Made by a program: the position numbers and the translations under genes. Below are positions 55,585 to 62,684 of a DNA stretch of 62,684 nucleotides, piece by piece. The notes beneath the pieces were generated by a model. That model worked only from the letters and a program-made list of their open reading frames with translations, searched no databases and was not told the DNA's origin. The stretch spans positions 1 through 62,684 of the forward strand of contig NZ_WPYP01000017.1 in NCBI RefSeq assembly GCF_013030985.1, in the 5' to 3' direction. This DNA comes from Ruegeria arenilitoris. GTDB lineage: Bacteria; Pseudomonadota; Alphaproteobacteria; Rhodobacterales; Rhodobacteraceae. Each line of letters begins with the position of its first letter. Position 1 is the stretch's first letter.

Positions 55585-56178
55585 GTGAGTTCGAACAGCG
55601 ATATCGACAATCTGATCGACCTGATGGCCAAGCTGCCGGGCCTCGGCCCCCGCTCGGCCCGCCGCGCGGTATTGCACCTGATCCGAAAACGCGCCCTGCT
55701 GCTGACGCCGCTCTCGGACACGATGCAGCAAGTGGCCGTGACCGCCCGCGAATGCCTGAACTGCGGCAACGTCGGCACCACCGATATCTGCGACATCTGC
55801 GACAACGAGGCCCGCGCGACCGGAGAGCTGTGCGTGGTCGAGGACGTGGCCGACCTTTGGGCCATGGAGCGCGCCGGAGTGTTCAAAGGCCGTTATCACG
55901 TTCTGGGTGGCACATTGTCGGCGCTGGACGGCGTTGGCCCGGACGAGCTGCGCATTCCCCGCCTCAAGGATCGGGTCTTGGCCGAGGGGATCAGCGAAGT
56001 CATTTTGGCGCTGAACGCCACTGTCGATGGCCAGACCACCGCCCACTACATCGCGGACCAGTTGGAGGGGCAGGTCCGCCTGACCTCGCTGGCGCAGGGC
56101 GTGCCAATTGGCGGCGAACTGGATTATCTGGATGACGGAACGATTACGGCGGCACTGAGGGCGCGGAAGGAATTGTAA
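55585..56178 (+). CDS. recR: Recombination mediator protein RecR
   Basis: This 197-residue protein starts at GTG 55585 with AGGAG ahead of it. It has the HhH motif (LPGLGPRSARRAVLHL), the zinc finger CLNCGNVGTTDICDIC and a Toprim domain (LCVVEDVADLWAMERAG, then LGGTLSALDG). With RecF/RecO it loads RecA at gaps. It is the last gene of dnaX-ybaB-recR. Confidence 0.97.
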   Translation: MSSNSDIDNLIDLMAKLPGLGPRSARRAVLHLIRKRALLLTPLSDTMQQVAVTARECLNCGNVGTTDICDICDNEARATGELCVVEDVADLWAMERAGVFKGRYHVLGGTLSALDGVGPDELRIPRLKDRVLAEGISEVILALNATVDGQTTAHYIADQLEGQVRLTSLAQGVPIGGELDYLDDGTITAALRARKEL

Positions 56179-56249
56179 GCCTTTACTCATTTATTTTATT
56201 CAACTAGCACCGTCCCGATTTAATACTACCGAGAACTAAGGCACTACCC

Positions 56250-56981
56250 TTGTACAAACTAGCATTCCACGTCTTTCGTATGTACTGGCTGCCAGTATTG
56301 TTTGCGTCAGTGATCTTGTTTTTGTTGGATATTTGGGGGCAAGGAAGTATCGGTCGATCTCTTGTGCCAACACTAATGGTATATGGCTACTTAGCGTTCG
56401 CATTTCATTACACACTGCTCACCGGAGCCACTACTTCGGTGTTTAAAACATCGGGCCAAACTCCTTCTCCGAATTGGAGCTTCTGGGTCGCATTTATTCT
56501 TCCGATTTTTTTCTTGCTTTTGGCGATGGGAATCGCCTTTTTCATCGTCAAAGCCAAACTGCCAGCTGAGATGCTTCCTGGAGACGCGGCACTGGGGTTT
56601 GCCATGCTCGTTTCACTTCCGTTGTTTGGCCTGCTACTCGCCGCGATCGGAACAATGATACCAGCTGCAGCGATTCAGGCGTCAACGGGTGTTCGCGCTG
56701 CATTGAAGCGGGCACGGAGAAGCTTCTGGTTTATTCTTTGGAGGCTTATAACTGGCCCCACGGTTTTTACTTTGGTTTTCGTGGGCGTTACTCTTACGCT
56801 GGCACAACAGGGCCTTGACCCAGCTATTCCAGAAACCTTCGCAGGTATCACAGTTTCAAATGCCACGTACCATACGGTGGCTGGGTTTCTAGGAATCTTC
56901 AACACCGCCCTTACCGCCTCCATCTTTTCAATGGCGTACACGTGGGTCGAAGAAGGTAGAAAACTGCAGCTATCAGGTTGA
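56250..56981 (+). CDS. Hypothetical membrane protein
   Basis: This 243-residue protein has about six hydrophobic helices, such as PVLFASVILFLLDIW, FWVAFILPIFFLLLAMGIAF (20 residues) and GPTVFTLVFVGVTLTLA. No family is recognised. The start is TTG at 56250 with TAAGG upstream; ATG at 56280 would drop ten residues. Codon use is AT-richer than its neighbours, which suggests acquisition. It is alone between recR and a secreted protein gene. Confidence 0.7.
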   Translation: MYKLAFHVFRMYWLPVLFASVILFLLDIWGQGSIGRSLVPTLMVYGYLAFAFHYTLLTGATTSVFKTSGQTPSPNWSFWVAFILPIFFLLLAMGIAFFIVKAKLPAEMLPGDAALGFAMLVSLPLFGLLLAAIGTMIPAAAIQASTGVRAALKRARRSFWFILWRLITGPTVFTLVFVGVTLTLAQQGLDPAIPETFAGITVSNATYHTVAGFLGIFNTALTASIFSMAYTWVEEGRKLQLSG

Positions 56982-57079
56982 ACCGAAGCTACAGTCTACG
57001 AAAACCATTTTTGAAACCGTCTCTGGAAGCTAGGTAATAGCTATCCAGACTAACAAGCTGCTATACTAGGAAACGCCAC

Positions 57080-57568
57080 ATGCGCCACTTTCTCGCCCTC
57101 ACCTTCGCCGCCTTTACCGCAACCGCCGCTTGGTCGCAGGAACTGATCGATAAGGGCTTTGTTGAGGGCTGGAACATCATGATGGACCCCGCGCTTGGCA
57201 ACGGGTGTCTGATCCAAACGATCTATCAAGACCTCTCGGTGGTGCGTATCGGCTATGATGCGCTGGACAATCGCGGGTATTTCGCCGTGTACAACAAGGC
57301 ATGGGGCGACATCAAACAGGGCGAGAGCTATCCGATCCTGTTCGAATTAGACGGCAAGAGCTTTGACGCCACCGCCATCGGCTTCAATCAGCGCGATGTA
57401 CCCGGCGCGACGGTGTTTTTCACCGACCGGAACTTCGTCAACGCCATCGCTCAGAACAAGACGATGACCGTCTACAACCCGGCAGGTGAAGTGGTGATGG
57501 CGATCGATCTCAACGGCACCGCCAAGGCGCTGGACTATGCGCGGGATTGCCAGAACAAAAAGCTCTAA
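57080..57568 (+). CDS. Hypothetical secreted protein
   Basis: This 162-residue protein has a signal peptide (MRHFLALTFAAFTATAAWSQ) and a mature beta-rich domain with two Cys (42 in GNGCLIQTIYQD and one in the C-terminal RDCQNKKL), which could form a disulfide in the periplasm. I recognise the type from other Rhodobacteraceae but not a function. Its 3' end overlaps the convergent RNase T2 gene by four bases. Confidence 0.75.
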   Translation: MRHFLALTFAAFTATAAWSQELIDKGFVEGWNIMMDPALGNGCLIQTIYQDLSVVRIGYDALDNRGYFAVYNKAWGDIKQGESYPILFELDGKSFDATAIGFNQRDVPGATVFFTDRNFVNAIAQNKTMTVYNPAGEVVMAIDLNGTAKALDYARDCQNKKL

Positions 57569-58206
57569 CGAATCGGATCGAACAGCGCGTCCTTGGCCGT
57601 GCAGTCACGGATCACGTCCCGACCGCAGGGCACCGGTTCAAGATCGCGGGACAGGCACACACGAACCTCTTCGATGTAGCCCTGTTTGCAGGTGATTGTG
57701 ATCATATCCCGCTCCAACCCCGGATTGGCTTTTAGAAAGGCCTCTTCCACCACCGAGGCGGGCAATTTGACCGTAGAGTCCAATTTGCGGAACACAGGCG
57801 GACGCTGAACGCCCTCATAAGCCTGCCGAGACAGCGCGAAATAGCCAGGCGCGCTGAGGCCGGAACAGGTGCCATGCTTCTTCCACTGATGCCATGCCAA
57901 GCCGGGTGAGCCCTGAATATCAGCCATGTCGCGGGTCATGGCGCGCGACGGTGGTGCCTCGGGCGTGCGGCAATAGGCAGGCCAGCCTTGATGGTATTGT
58001 GGCCAGAGCCCGTGCAATACCCACCCGTGATCGTGCCGCGCATCGCATTGGTCTGACCCGCGCGCATCGCCTTCACGGGCGCACCAGTTGGGCGACCAGC
58101 TCAGCGACAGAACGTAATAGTCGAACTCCCCCGCCTTTTCGCCATCGGCCAGCGCCGCCATTGCGCTGAACACCCACAAAACCAGCCCTATAATGCCCTG
58201 GCGCAT
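57565..58206 (-). CDS. Ribonuclease T2 family protein
   Basis: From ATG 58206 (MRQGIIGLVLWVFSAMAALA, a signal peptide), with AGAGG upstream, this is a 213-residue secreted RNase T2. The two catalytic segments are HGLWP (in GWVLHGLWPQY) and the KKHGTC motif (WHQWKKHGTCSG), giving both catalytic His and the Glu/Lys context. Cys pairs fit extracytoplasmic disulfides. It degrades RNA in the periplasm or medium. The longer frame to 58575 lies opposite trcR and is not supported. Confidence 0.92.
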   Translation of the reverse strand: MRQGIIGLVLWVFSAMAALADGEKAGEFDYYVLSLSWSPNWCAREGDARGSDQCDARHDHGWVLHGLWPQYHQGWPAYCRTPEAPPSRAMTRDMADIQGSPGLAWHQWKKHGTCSGLSAPGYFALSRQAYEGVQRPPVFRKLDSTVKLPASVVEEAFLKANPGLERDMITITCKQGYIEEVRVCLSRDLEPVPCGRDVIRDCTAKDALFDPIR

Positions 58207-58336
58207 TCGCCTCTTCCCTTCTTGCCTTGGCGCGACTATATACGGGCCAAGTTCCCCGACAACGGAAACCTGCCCCAAGACCACGGGGCCGCCGAATTCC
58301 GGCGACGGGACAGATGTATTTATAGGAGACGGGCTG

Positions 58337-59098
58337 ATGGCAAAACCGCTTATGGCCAAGGCAACAGCCGTATGGCTGGTGGACAACACCACGATCAGCT
58401 TCAAGCAGATCGCGGATTTCGTGGGCATGCACGAGCTTGAGGTGCAGGGCATCGCCGATGGCGACGTGGCCGCTGGCGTGAAAGGGTTCGACCCGATCGC
58501 CAACAACCAGCTGACCCAGGAAGAGATCGACTCGGCGCAGAACAACCCGCTGCACAAGCTGAGGCTCAAGTTCAACCCGGCCGCCTCGGGCGAGGAAAAG
58601 CGCCGTGGCCCGCGCTACACCCCGCTGTCCAAGCGTCAGGACCGTCCGAACTCGATCCTGTGGCTGGTCAAGTTCCACCCTGAACTCAGCGACGGCCAGA
58701 TCGCCAAGCTGGTGGGCACCACCAAGCCGACCATCCAGTCGATCCGCGAGCGCACCCATTGGAACATCGCCAACATGCAGCCGATCGACCCGGTCGCACT
58801 GGGCCTGTGTAAACAGTCTGAGCTGGACGCCATCGTTCAGAAGGCCGCTGCCAAGAAAGCCGCCGAAGGTGGCGTCATGAGCGACGACGAACGCCGCAAA
58901 CTGGTTTCCACCGAGCAGTCGCTGGAGATGGACGCCGCGCCGAAGATCCCGACCGCCATCGAAGGGCTCGAAACTTTCTCGCTGTCCGACGAACCGGAAG
59001 CCGAGAAAGACGACGAGCCGATCATCGACGCCGACAGCTTCTTCAACCTGCCCAAAGGCGGGGCCGAGGATGAAGACGAAGACGATCTGCGCCCGTAA
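58337..59098 (+). CDS. trcR: Cell-cycle regulator TrcR (DUF1013)
   Basis: From ATG 58337, with AGGAG upstream, this is a 253-residue protein. Its N-terminus MAKPLMAKATAVWLVDNTTI and the HTH-like SDGQIAKLVGTTKPTIQSIR (about 117-136) are typical of DUF1013, an alphaproteobacterial family named TrcR. The C-terminus is highly acidic (EDEDEDDLRP). It is expected to act in cell-cycle gene control in the cytoplasm. A terminator follows. Confidence 0.92.
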   Translation: MAKPLMAKATAVWLVDNTTISFKQIADFVGMHELEVQGIADGDVAAGVKGFDPIANNQLTQEEIDSAQNNPLHKLRLKFNPAASGEEKRRGPRYTPLSKRQDRPNSILWLVKFHPELSDGQIAKLVGTTKPTIQSIRERTHWNIANMQPIDPVALGLCKQSELDAIVQKAAAKKAAEGGVMSDDERRKLVSTEQSLEMDAAPKIPTAIEGLETFSLSDEPEAEKDDEPIIDADSFFNLPKGGAEDEDEDDLRP

Positions 59099-59107
59099 CG
59101 CACAGAC

Positions 59108-59137
59108 AGCCCCGGTTCAATCAAACCGGGGCTTTTT
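59108..59137 (+). terminator. Terminator after trcR
   Basis: AGCCCCGGTT (59108-59117) pairs with AACCGGGGCT (59124-59133), followed by TTTTT. A classic rho-independent terminator. Confidence 0.93.
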
Positions 59138-59149
59138 TGCAGGCAAACC

Positions 59150-59542
59150 ATGCTGACCATTCTGTCCAATCTCTTCGGCCCGCACCGCGCCGTGTCGATC
59201 TATGCTTTCCTGAAAACCTGGGGCCTGCTGGTGGTGGGTATCGTCGGCATTGTCACGGTTGCCACTGCGCTGCTGGTGTTCAATGACGATGGCACGCACG
59301 AACATGACTCGTATCTGACCGTTTCGGTCCTGTCGGCAACTCCTGTGAATGGGGATCTGAAATACGGCGTCATTGCCTCAGTACAGCTACCCGATGGCTC
59401 GGCCACCTCCATTAACGAACCCAAAGAGCATATCGCTCGAACCGTCGGCACGACAGCCTGCGTGGAAAAACGTGTCTACGTCGAAAGTGGCGAACCCCGA
59501 TACAGGTTCAAACTGCCAAGCCTGTGCGAGGCCAAACAATAA
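59150..59542 (+). CDS. Hypothetical single-span membrane protein
   Basis: This 130-residue protein has one transmembrane helix (WGLLVVGIVGIVTVATALLV, about 24-43) and a mostly periplasmic beta-rich tail with Cys 101 and 125. No family is recognised. It lies between two terminators (59108 and 59547), so it is a single-gene unit, possibly reading through from trcR. Confidence 0.65.
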   Translation: MLTILSNLFGPHRAVSIYAFLKTWGLLVVGIVGIVTVATALLVFNDDGTHEHDSYLTVSVLSATPVNGDLKYGVIASVQLPDGSATSINEPKEHIARTVGTTACVEKRVYVESGEPRYRFKLPSLCEAKQ

Positions 59543-59546
59543 GCAA

Positions 59547-59577
59547 AACCGCCCGGTGGCAACACCGGGCGGTTTTT
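59547..59577. terminator. Bidirectional terminator
   Basis: AACCGCCCGGTG (59547-59558) pairs with CACCGGGCGGTT (59563-59574) around a GCAA tetraloop, with T-run on the plus strand and AAAA on the other side. It ends both the small membrane-protein gene and the convergent permease gene. Confidence 0.93.
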
Positions 59578-59580
59578 CCT

Positions 59581-60612
59581 TCAGATCATCTGAAAGATGA
59601 TCCCCGCGATAATCGCTCCTGTGATTCCCAGTCCCAGATAGGTCGCAAAGACACGTGGCTTGACCAGCGACCAGACCGCCGCCATCGCCGGGATCGAACT
59701 GACCGCGCCTGCAACCATGAACGACATCGCAGCCCCTGCGCTCATCCCCTGCTCCGTCAGCCCGGCCAACAGTGGCGGCGCAACGTACGAGTTCAGATAG
59801 GCAGGCATCCCGACCAGCGCAGCGACCACGATGGGCACGACACCTTCACCGCCAACCACTCGGGCGATCAGGTCCGCAGGCACATAGCTGACCAGCAGCG
59901 CCTCAAGCACATAGGCCAGCGCCAGCCATTTCAACAGGAACAATCCGTTGTGAACAAACTCGGACCGGAACCGCTGACGGCGTTCAGGTACCTGCCAGAA
60001 CCGCCAGACCGGCTTGTCATCCTGTTTCGGACCACATCCACAACATCCGGCAGGCTTGTATTCACGCAGAGGTTCGGCAAATGCACCCGAGCGCATCAGG
60101 CCCCGCACGACGAACCCTCCGAACAGACCCAACGCAACGGCTGCGACGGCTTTGCCGATGGCAAACGGCCACCCCAGCGCGCCCGCCGTGATCAGCAAGG
60201 TCGGTGGGTCGATCAAAGGCGAACTCAACCAGAACGCCATCACTGCAGACAGCGGCGCGCCCAGTGCCAGCAAACCGGCGATGAAGGGAATGACCTCGCA
60301 AGAGCAGAACGGAGCCAGCCCACCGAACACCGCGGCAAGAAATATCATCCGCGTCTCGCGCCCTTCAAAGGCGCGTGCGACCATCACCTCGGCCCCGGTC
60401 GCTTTGAGGTAGGACAGCAGCAATACGGCAAACAGGATGTACTGACCGGTATGAACCAGCGCCTTACCGGCAAAGGAGACGACCTCACCCCAGTTGCCGG
60501 GGTCCAGAACGGCGACGGCCGCCAGGATCGCCATGATCAACGCCCATGGAGTCTTGATCAGATCAAGTGCGGCCTTGGCCGGGACCTTGGGGTTTTGTGT
60601 CAGATCAGCCAT
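59581..60612 (-). CDS. ArsP/DUF318-family permease
   Basis: From ATG 60612 (MADLTQNPKVPAKAALDLIK) this is a 343-residue permease with eight to ten helices. GLAPFCSCEVIPFIAGLL and the cytoplasmic AGCCGCGPKQDD loop carry five Cys, fitting export of a thiophilic metal(loid) or organoarsenical as in ArsP-type permeases. SSPLIDPPTLL and MPAYLNSYVAPPLLAGL are family motifs. The ArsR gene overlaps its start by eight bases, so the two form an operon. The exact substrate is not known. Confidence 0.85.
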   Translation of the reverse strand: MADLTQNPKVPAKAALDLIKTPWALIMAILAAVAVLDPGNWGEVVSFAGKALVHTGQYILFAVLLLSYLKATGAEVMVARAFEGRETRMIFLAAVFGGLAPFCSCEVIPFIAGLLALGAPLSAVMAFWLSSPLIDPPTLLITAGALGWPFAIGKAVAAVALGLFGGFVVRGLMRSGAFAEPLREYKPAGCCGCGPKQDDKPVWRFWQVPERRQRFRSEFVHNGLFLLKWLALAYVLEALLVSYVPADLIARVVGGEGVVPIVVAALVGMPAYLNSYVAPPLLAGLTEQGMSAGAAMSFMVAGAVSSIPAMAAVWSLVKPRVFATYLGLGITGAIIAGIIFQMI

Positions 60613-60913
60613 CGTTCGCAGCCTTTCCCACTTCGTCCGCGCAGCATTCGGCAAGGATGAACTGCGCCAGATTTCTCAACTCGTCATAGCAGGCCCGATT
60701 GATCGTGCTGCGCCCGACTTTCTCCTGCTCGACCACGCCACCGGCGGCCAGAAACCGCAGGTGATGCGCCAGGGTCGATGGGGCGATCCCCGTCCGCTCC
60801 TGTATCTCGCCAACCGTCAGACCGGCCTGTCCGGCCCGGACCAGTGTCTTCAGAACCTTCAGCCGGGCCTCGGACCCCATGGCTGAAAATCCTGCTGCAG
60901 CGGTTTCCCACAT
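60605..60913 (-). CDS. ArsR/SmtB-family regulator
   Basis: This 102-residue winged-HTH protein starts MWETAAAGFSAMGSEARLKV, with the recognition helix in TGIAPSTLAHHLRFL and wing in VVEQEKVGRSTINRACYDEL. A Cys pair near the end (ILAECCADEV) could bind metal. It overlaps the permease start by eight bases. A 9-bp operator dyad lies 13 bases upstream, so it probably represses the operon until metal binds. GGAG lies eight bases before the ATG. Confidence 0.9.
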   Translation of the reverse strand: MWETAAAGFSAMGSEARLKVLKTLVRAGQAGLTVGEIQERTGIAPSTLAHHLRFLAAGGVVEQEKVGRSTINRACYDELRNLAQFILAECCADEVGKAANDG

Positions 60914-60925
60914 CTCGCTTACTCC

Positions 60926-60957
60926 ATTAAACTAGATTTCTGGTTATTTAGTTTAAT
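60926..60957. promoter_or_regulatory. ArsR-type operator dyad
   Basis: ATTAAACTA (60926-60934) and TAGTTTAAT (60949-60957) are perfect inverted repeats with a 14-base spacer. The AT-rich dyad stands out in GC-rich surroundings and overlaps the expected promoter of the ArsR-permease operon. Confidence 0.7.
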
Positions 60958-61048
60958 CAGAGGATGTGGTCAACCATCCGCATCACGAATTCTCGAGAAT
61001 TGCTTAAGTCCAGATTGCTCACCCCATAAGTCCAACCTATAAGACCCT

Positions 61049-62509
61049 ATGGCAATATCGGTCGATACATTCTTTCTTGAGTTGAACGGGCAAGGCACGC
61101 TGCAGGCGCAGATCCAGCAGATGATTGCCGAGGGCATTCTTTCCGGCAGGTTCCATGTCGGGGAAAAGCTGCCCTCGTCCCGCAAACTGGCCGCGCATCT
61201 GGGCGTCAGCCGGATCACGGTGACGCTGGCTTATACCGAGCTGCTGGCCAATGACTACCTCACCGCCAAAGGCCGGTCCGGGTACTACGTCTCGCAAAAC
61301 GCACCGGTGCCGCCGAAATACACACCCGTCCAGCGGGGCACCGAGACCGTCGACTGGGACGCGGCGCTGGCCCGGCGGTTCTCGGGCAGCGATATGCTGT
61401 CGAAACCGGCCGACTGGCGCGACTACCGCTATCCGTTCATTTACGGGCAGGCCGACCGAACCCTGTTCGACCACGCCAACTGGCGCCTGTGCGCCGTGCG
61501 CGCACTCGGCCACAAGGATTTCGATTCTCTGACCGCCGACTACGTCGATCAGGACGATCCGCTGCTGGTCGAGTTCATTGCCCGCCACACCCTGCCCCGC
61601 CGCGGCATTGCCGCCCGGCCCGAAGAGATTCTGATCACCATGGGCGCGCAGAACGCGCTGTGGCTGGCCTCGCGCATCTTGCTGACCCACAACCGGACGG
61701 CGGTGATCGAGGACCCTTGCTATTACGCCCTGCGCAGCCTGTTGGCGCATTGGGATTGCGACATCACCGCGCTGCAGGTCGATCGCGACGGGCTGCCGCC
61801 GGATGCCCTGCCCGACGACACTGACGTCATCTTCACCACGCCCAGCCACCAAAGCCCGACAACTTCGACCATGCCGGTCAGCCGTCGGAACAGATTACTG
61901 GAACGGGCGCGGGAACTGGACGCGATGGTGGTCGAGGACGACTATGAATTCGAAATGGCCTTTCTGGGCGCGCCTTCCCCGGCGTTGAAGTCGATGGACC
62001 GGGATGGGCGGGTGATCTATGTGGGCAGCTTCTCGAAATCTCTGTTTCCTGGATTGCGGCTTGGTTACATGGTCGGGTCCGAGCCGTTTATCCGCGAGGC
62101 CCGAGCACTGCGGTCGCTGGTGCTGCGTCATCCGCCGGGCCATATCCAGCGCACGGCAGCCTATTTCCTGTCGCTGGGCCACTACGATGCGCAGATCAGG
62201 CGCATGTCCAAGGTTCTGGCGCAACGGCGCGAAGCGCTGGACAATGCCGTCGAGGAACACGGGCTGACTGTGGCCGGGCGCGGCATTCTGGGCGGGTCTT
62301 CTTTGTGGATGTCCGCCCCCGAACATGTCGACACAACCCGACTGGCCCGCACGTTGCAGGACCAAAGCGTCCACATCGAGCCCGGCGCGTCGTTTTTTTC
62401 GGGGCCGGATCGGCCGCAGAATTTCTATCGCCTCGGCTATTCTTCGATTCAGCAGGACCGGATCGCTCCTGGTGTAAAACTGATCGCTGATGCCATTCGC
62501 GCCGTCTGA
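61049..62509 (+). CDS. tauR: Taurine-responsive MocR-family regulator TauR
   Basis: This 486-residue protein fuses a GntR winged HTH (about 1-80, with LPSSRKLAAHLGVSRITVTL) to a PLP aminotransferase-like domain (about 115-480). The PLP lysine is K330 in SFSKSLFPG. It is of the MocR/PdxR/GabR type. The gene downstream is xsc, and CTGGACCTAA-type repeats lie between, as for TauR of Rhodobacter, so a role in taurine catabolism is likely. The symbol rests on that context. Confidence 0.85.
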   Translation: MAISVDTFFLELNGQGTLQAQIQQMIAEGILSGRFHVGEKLPSSRKLAAHLGVSRITVTLAYTELLANDYLTAKGRSGYYVSQNAPVPPKYTPVQRGTETVDWDAALARRFSGSDMLSKPADWRDYRYPFIYGQADRTLFDHANWRLCAVRALGHKDFDSLTADYVDQDDPLLVEFIARHTLPRRGIAARPEEILITMGAQNALWLASRILLTHNRTAVIEDPCYYALRSLLAHWDCDITALQVDRDGLPPDALPDDTDVIFTTPSHQSPTTSTMPVSRRNRLLERARELDAMVVEDDYEFEMAFLGAPSPALKSMDRDGRVIYVGSFSKSLFPGLRLGYMVGSEPFIREARALRSLVLRHPPGHIQRTAAYFLSLGHYDAQIRRMSKVLAQRREALDNAVEEHGLTVAGRGILGGSSLWMSAPEHVDTTRLARTLQDQSVHIEPGASFFSGPDRPQNFYRLGYSSIQQDRIAPGVKLIADAIRAV

Positions 62510-62516
62510 CGCGATT

Positions 62517-62573
62517 CTGGACCTAATCCGCCGCAAATTCTGGCCCTAACGCCGCCCGGTCCCTTGCGCCTAA
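62517..62573 (+). promoter_or_regulatory. Repeated TauR-type boxes before xsc
   Basis: CTGGACCTAA (62517-62526) and CTGGCCCTAA (62540-62549) are direct repeats 23 bases apart; TTGCGCCTAA (62564-62573) is a weaker third copy 24 bases on. About two helical turns separate them, so a TauR dimer could bind one face of the DNA and activate xsc. Confidence 0.75.
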
Positions 62574-62635
62574 ACCGTATTCAAAGGCTGGGCTGATGGC
62601 TCAGTTCCACCCATCTATGCGCGGAGAACACTCAG

Positions 62636-62684
62636 ATGAAAATGACGACGGAAGAGGCCTTTGTTAAGGTTCTGCAGCTTCACG
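62636..62684 (+). CDS. xsc: Sulfoacetaldehyde acetyltransferase, N-terminal fragment (window edge)
   Basis: The ATG at 62636, preceded by GGAG, opens MKMTTEEAFVKVLQLH, the conserved N-terminus of Xsc, a ThDP enzyme that converts sulfoacetaldehyde and phosphate to acetyl phosphate and sulfite in taurine degradation. Only 16 codons are inside the window, so identity rests on these residues and on tauR plus its boxes upstream. Confidence 0.85.
   Translation, partial: MKMTTEEAFVKVLQLH

Overview
The window looks like chromosomal DNA of a marine Roseobacter-clade alphaproteobacterium (Rhodobacteraceae, close to Ruegeria or Phaeobacter). The evidence is high GC, an FnrL regulator divergent from hemN, a ccoNOQP/ccoGHIS respiratory cluster, a membrane-anchored CycM cytochrome, a TrcR (DUF1013) gene, and a TauR regulator next to xsc for taurine use. 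The genus is an inference from gene content; no tRNA, rRNA, CRISPR array, transposase or integrase was seen.

1-24.3 kb holds the str / rif / secE-nusG translation-transcription block, nearly all on the minus strand: secE, nusG, rplK-rplA, rplJ-rplL, rpoB, rpoC, rpsL, rpsG, fusA, tuf (cut off by the window edge). Unusually, it is broken up by extra genes. A lipoprotein gene sits between rpoB and rpoC with stop/start overlaps on both sides. A lipoprotein and a phosphotransferase lie between rplA and rplJ. A peptidoglycan-binding protein and two tandem paralogous secreted proteins lie between nusG and rplK. A decayed copy of the nusG 3' end plus its terminator marks one edge of that last insertion. 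Between rpoC and rpsL are a NADAR-macrodomain ADP-ribose operon, a DMT exporter and a glycosyltransferase.

24.4-37 kb is a microaerobic/anaerobic module: ccoS-I-H-G (assembly), a LysR regulator with a divergent 45-codon gene, ccoP-Q-O-N (cbb3 oxidase), a universal stress protein, GlsB, FnrL and HemN. Three FNR-type boxes (TTGA-N6-TCAA) lie upstream of ccoG, between ccoN and the stress protein, and between fnrL and hemN, which ties these units into one oxygen-sensing circuit.

37-52 kb holds a degenerate EF-G paralogue, a yejABEF peptide/microcin-type ABC transporter, cycM, pheA, a GNAT, an SRPBCC protein, nudC, a cpdB-like phosphoesterase, the SRP RNA gene ffs, and a hydrolase. A cobalamin riboswitch at about 51.9 kb controls a single small cysteine-containing protein of unknown function.

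52.5-62.7 kb holds a PTP-like phosphatase, then dnaX-ybaB-recR with a very long perfect palindrome between dnaX and ybaB. It continues with small hypothetical genes, an RNase T2, trcR, an ArsR-permease operon with its operator palindrome, and tauR followed by repeated TauR-type boxes and the first codons of xsc.
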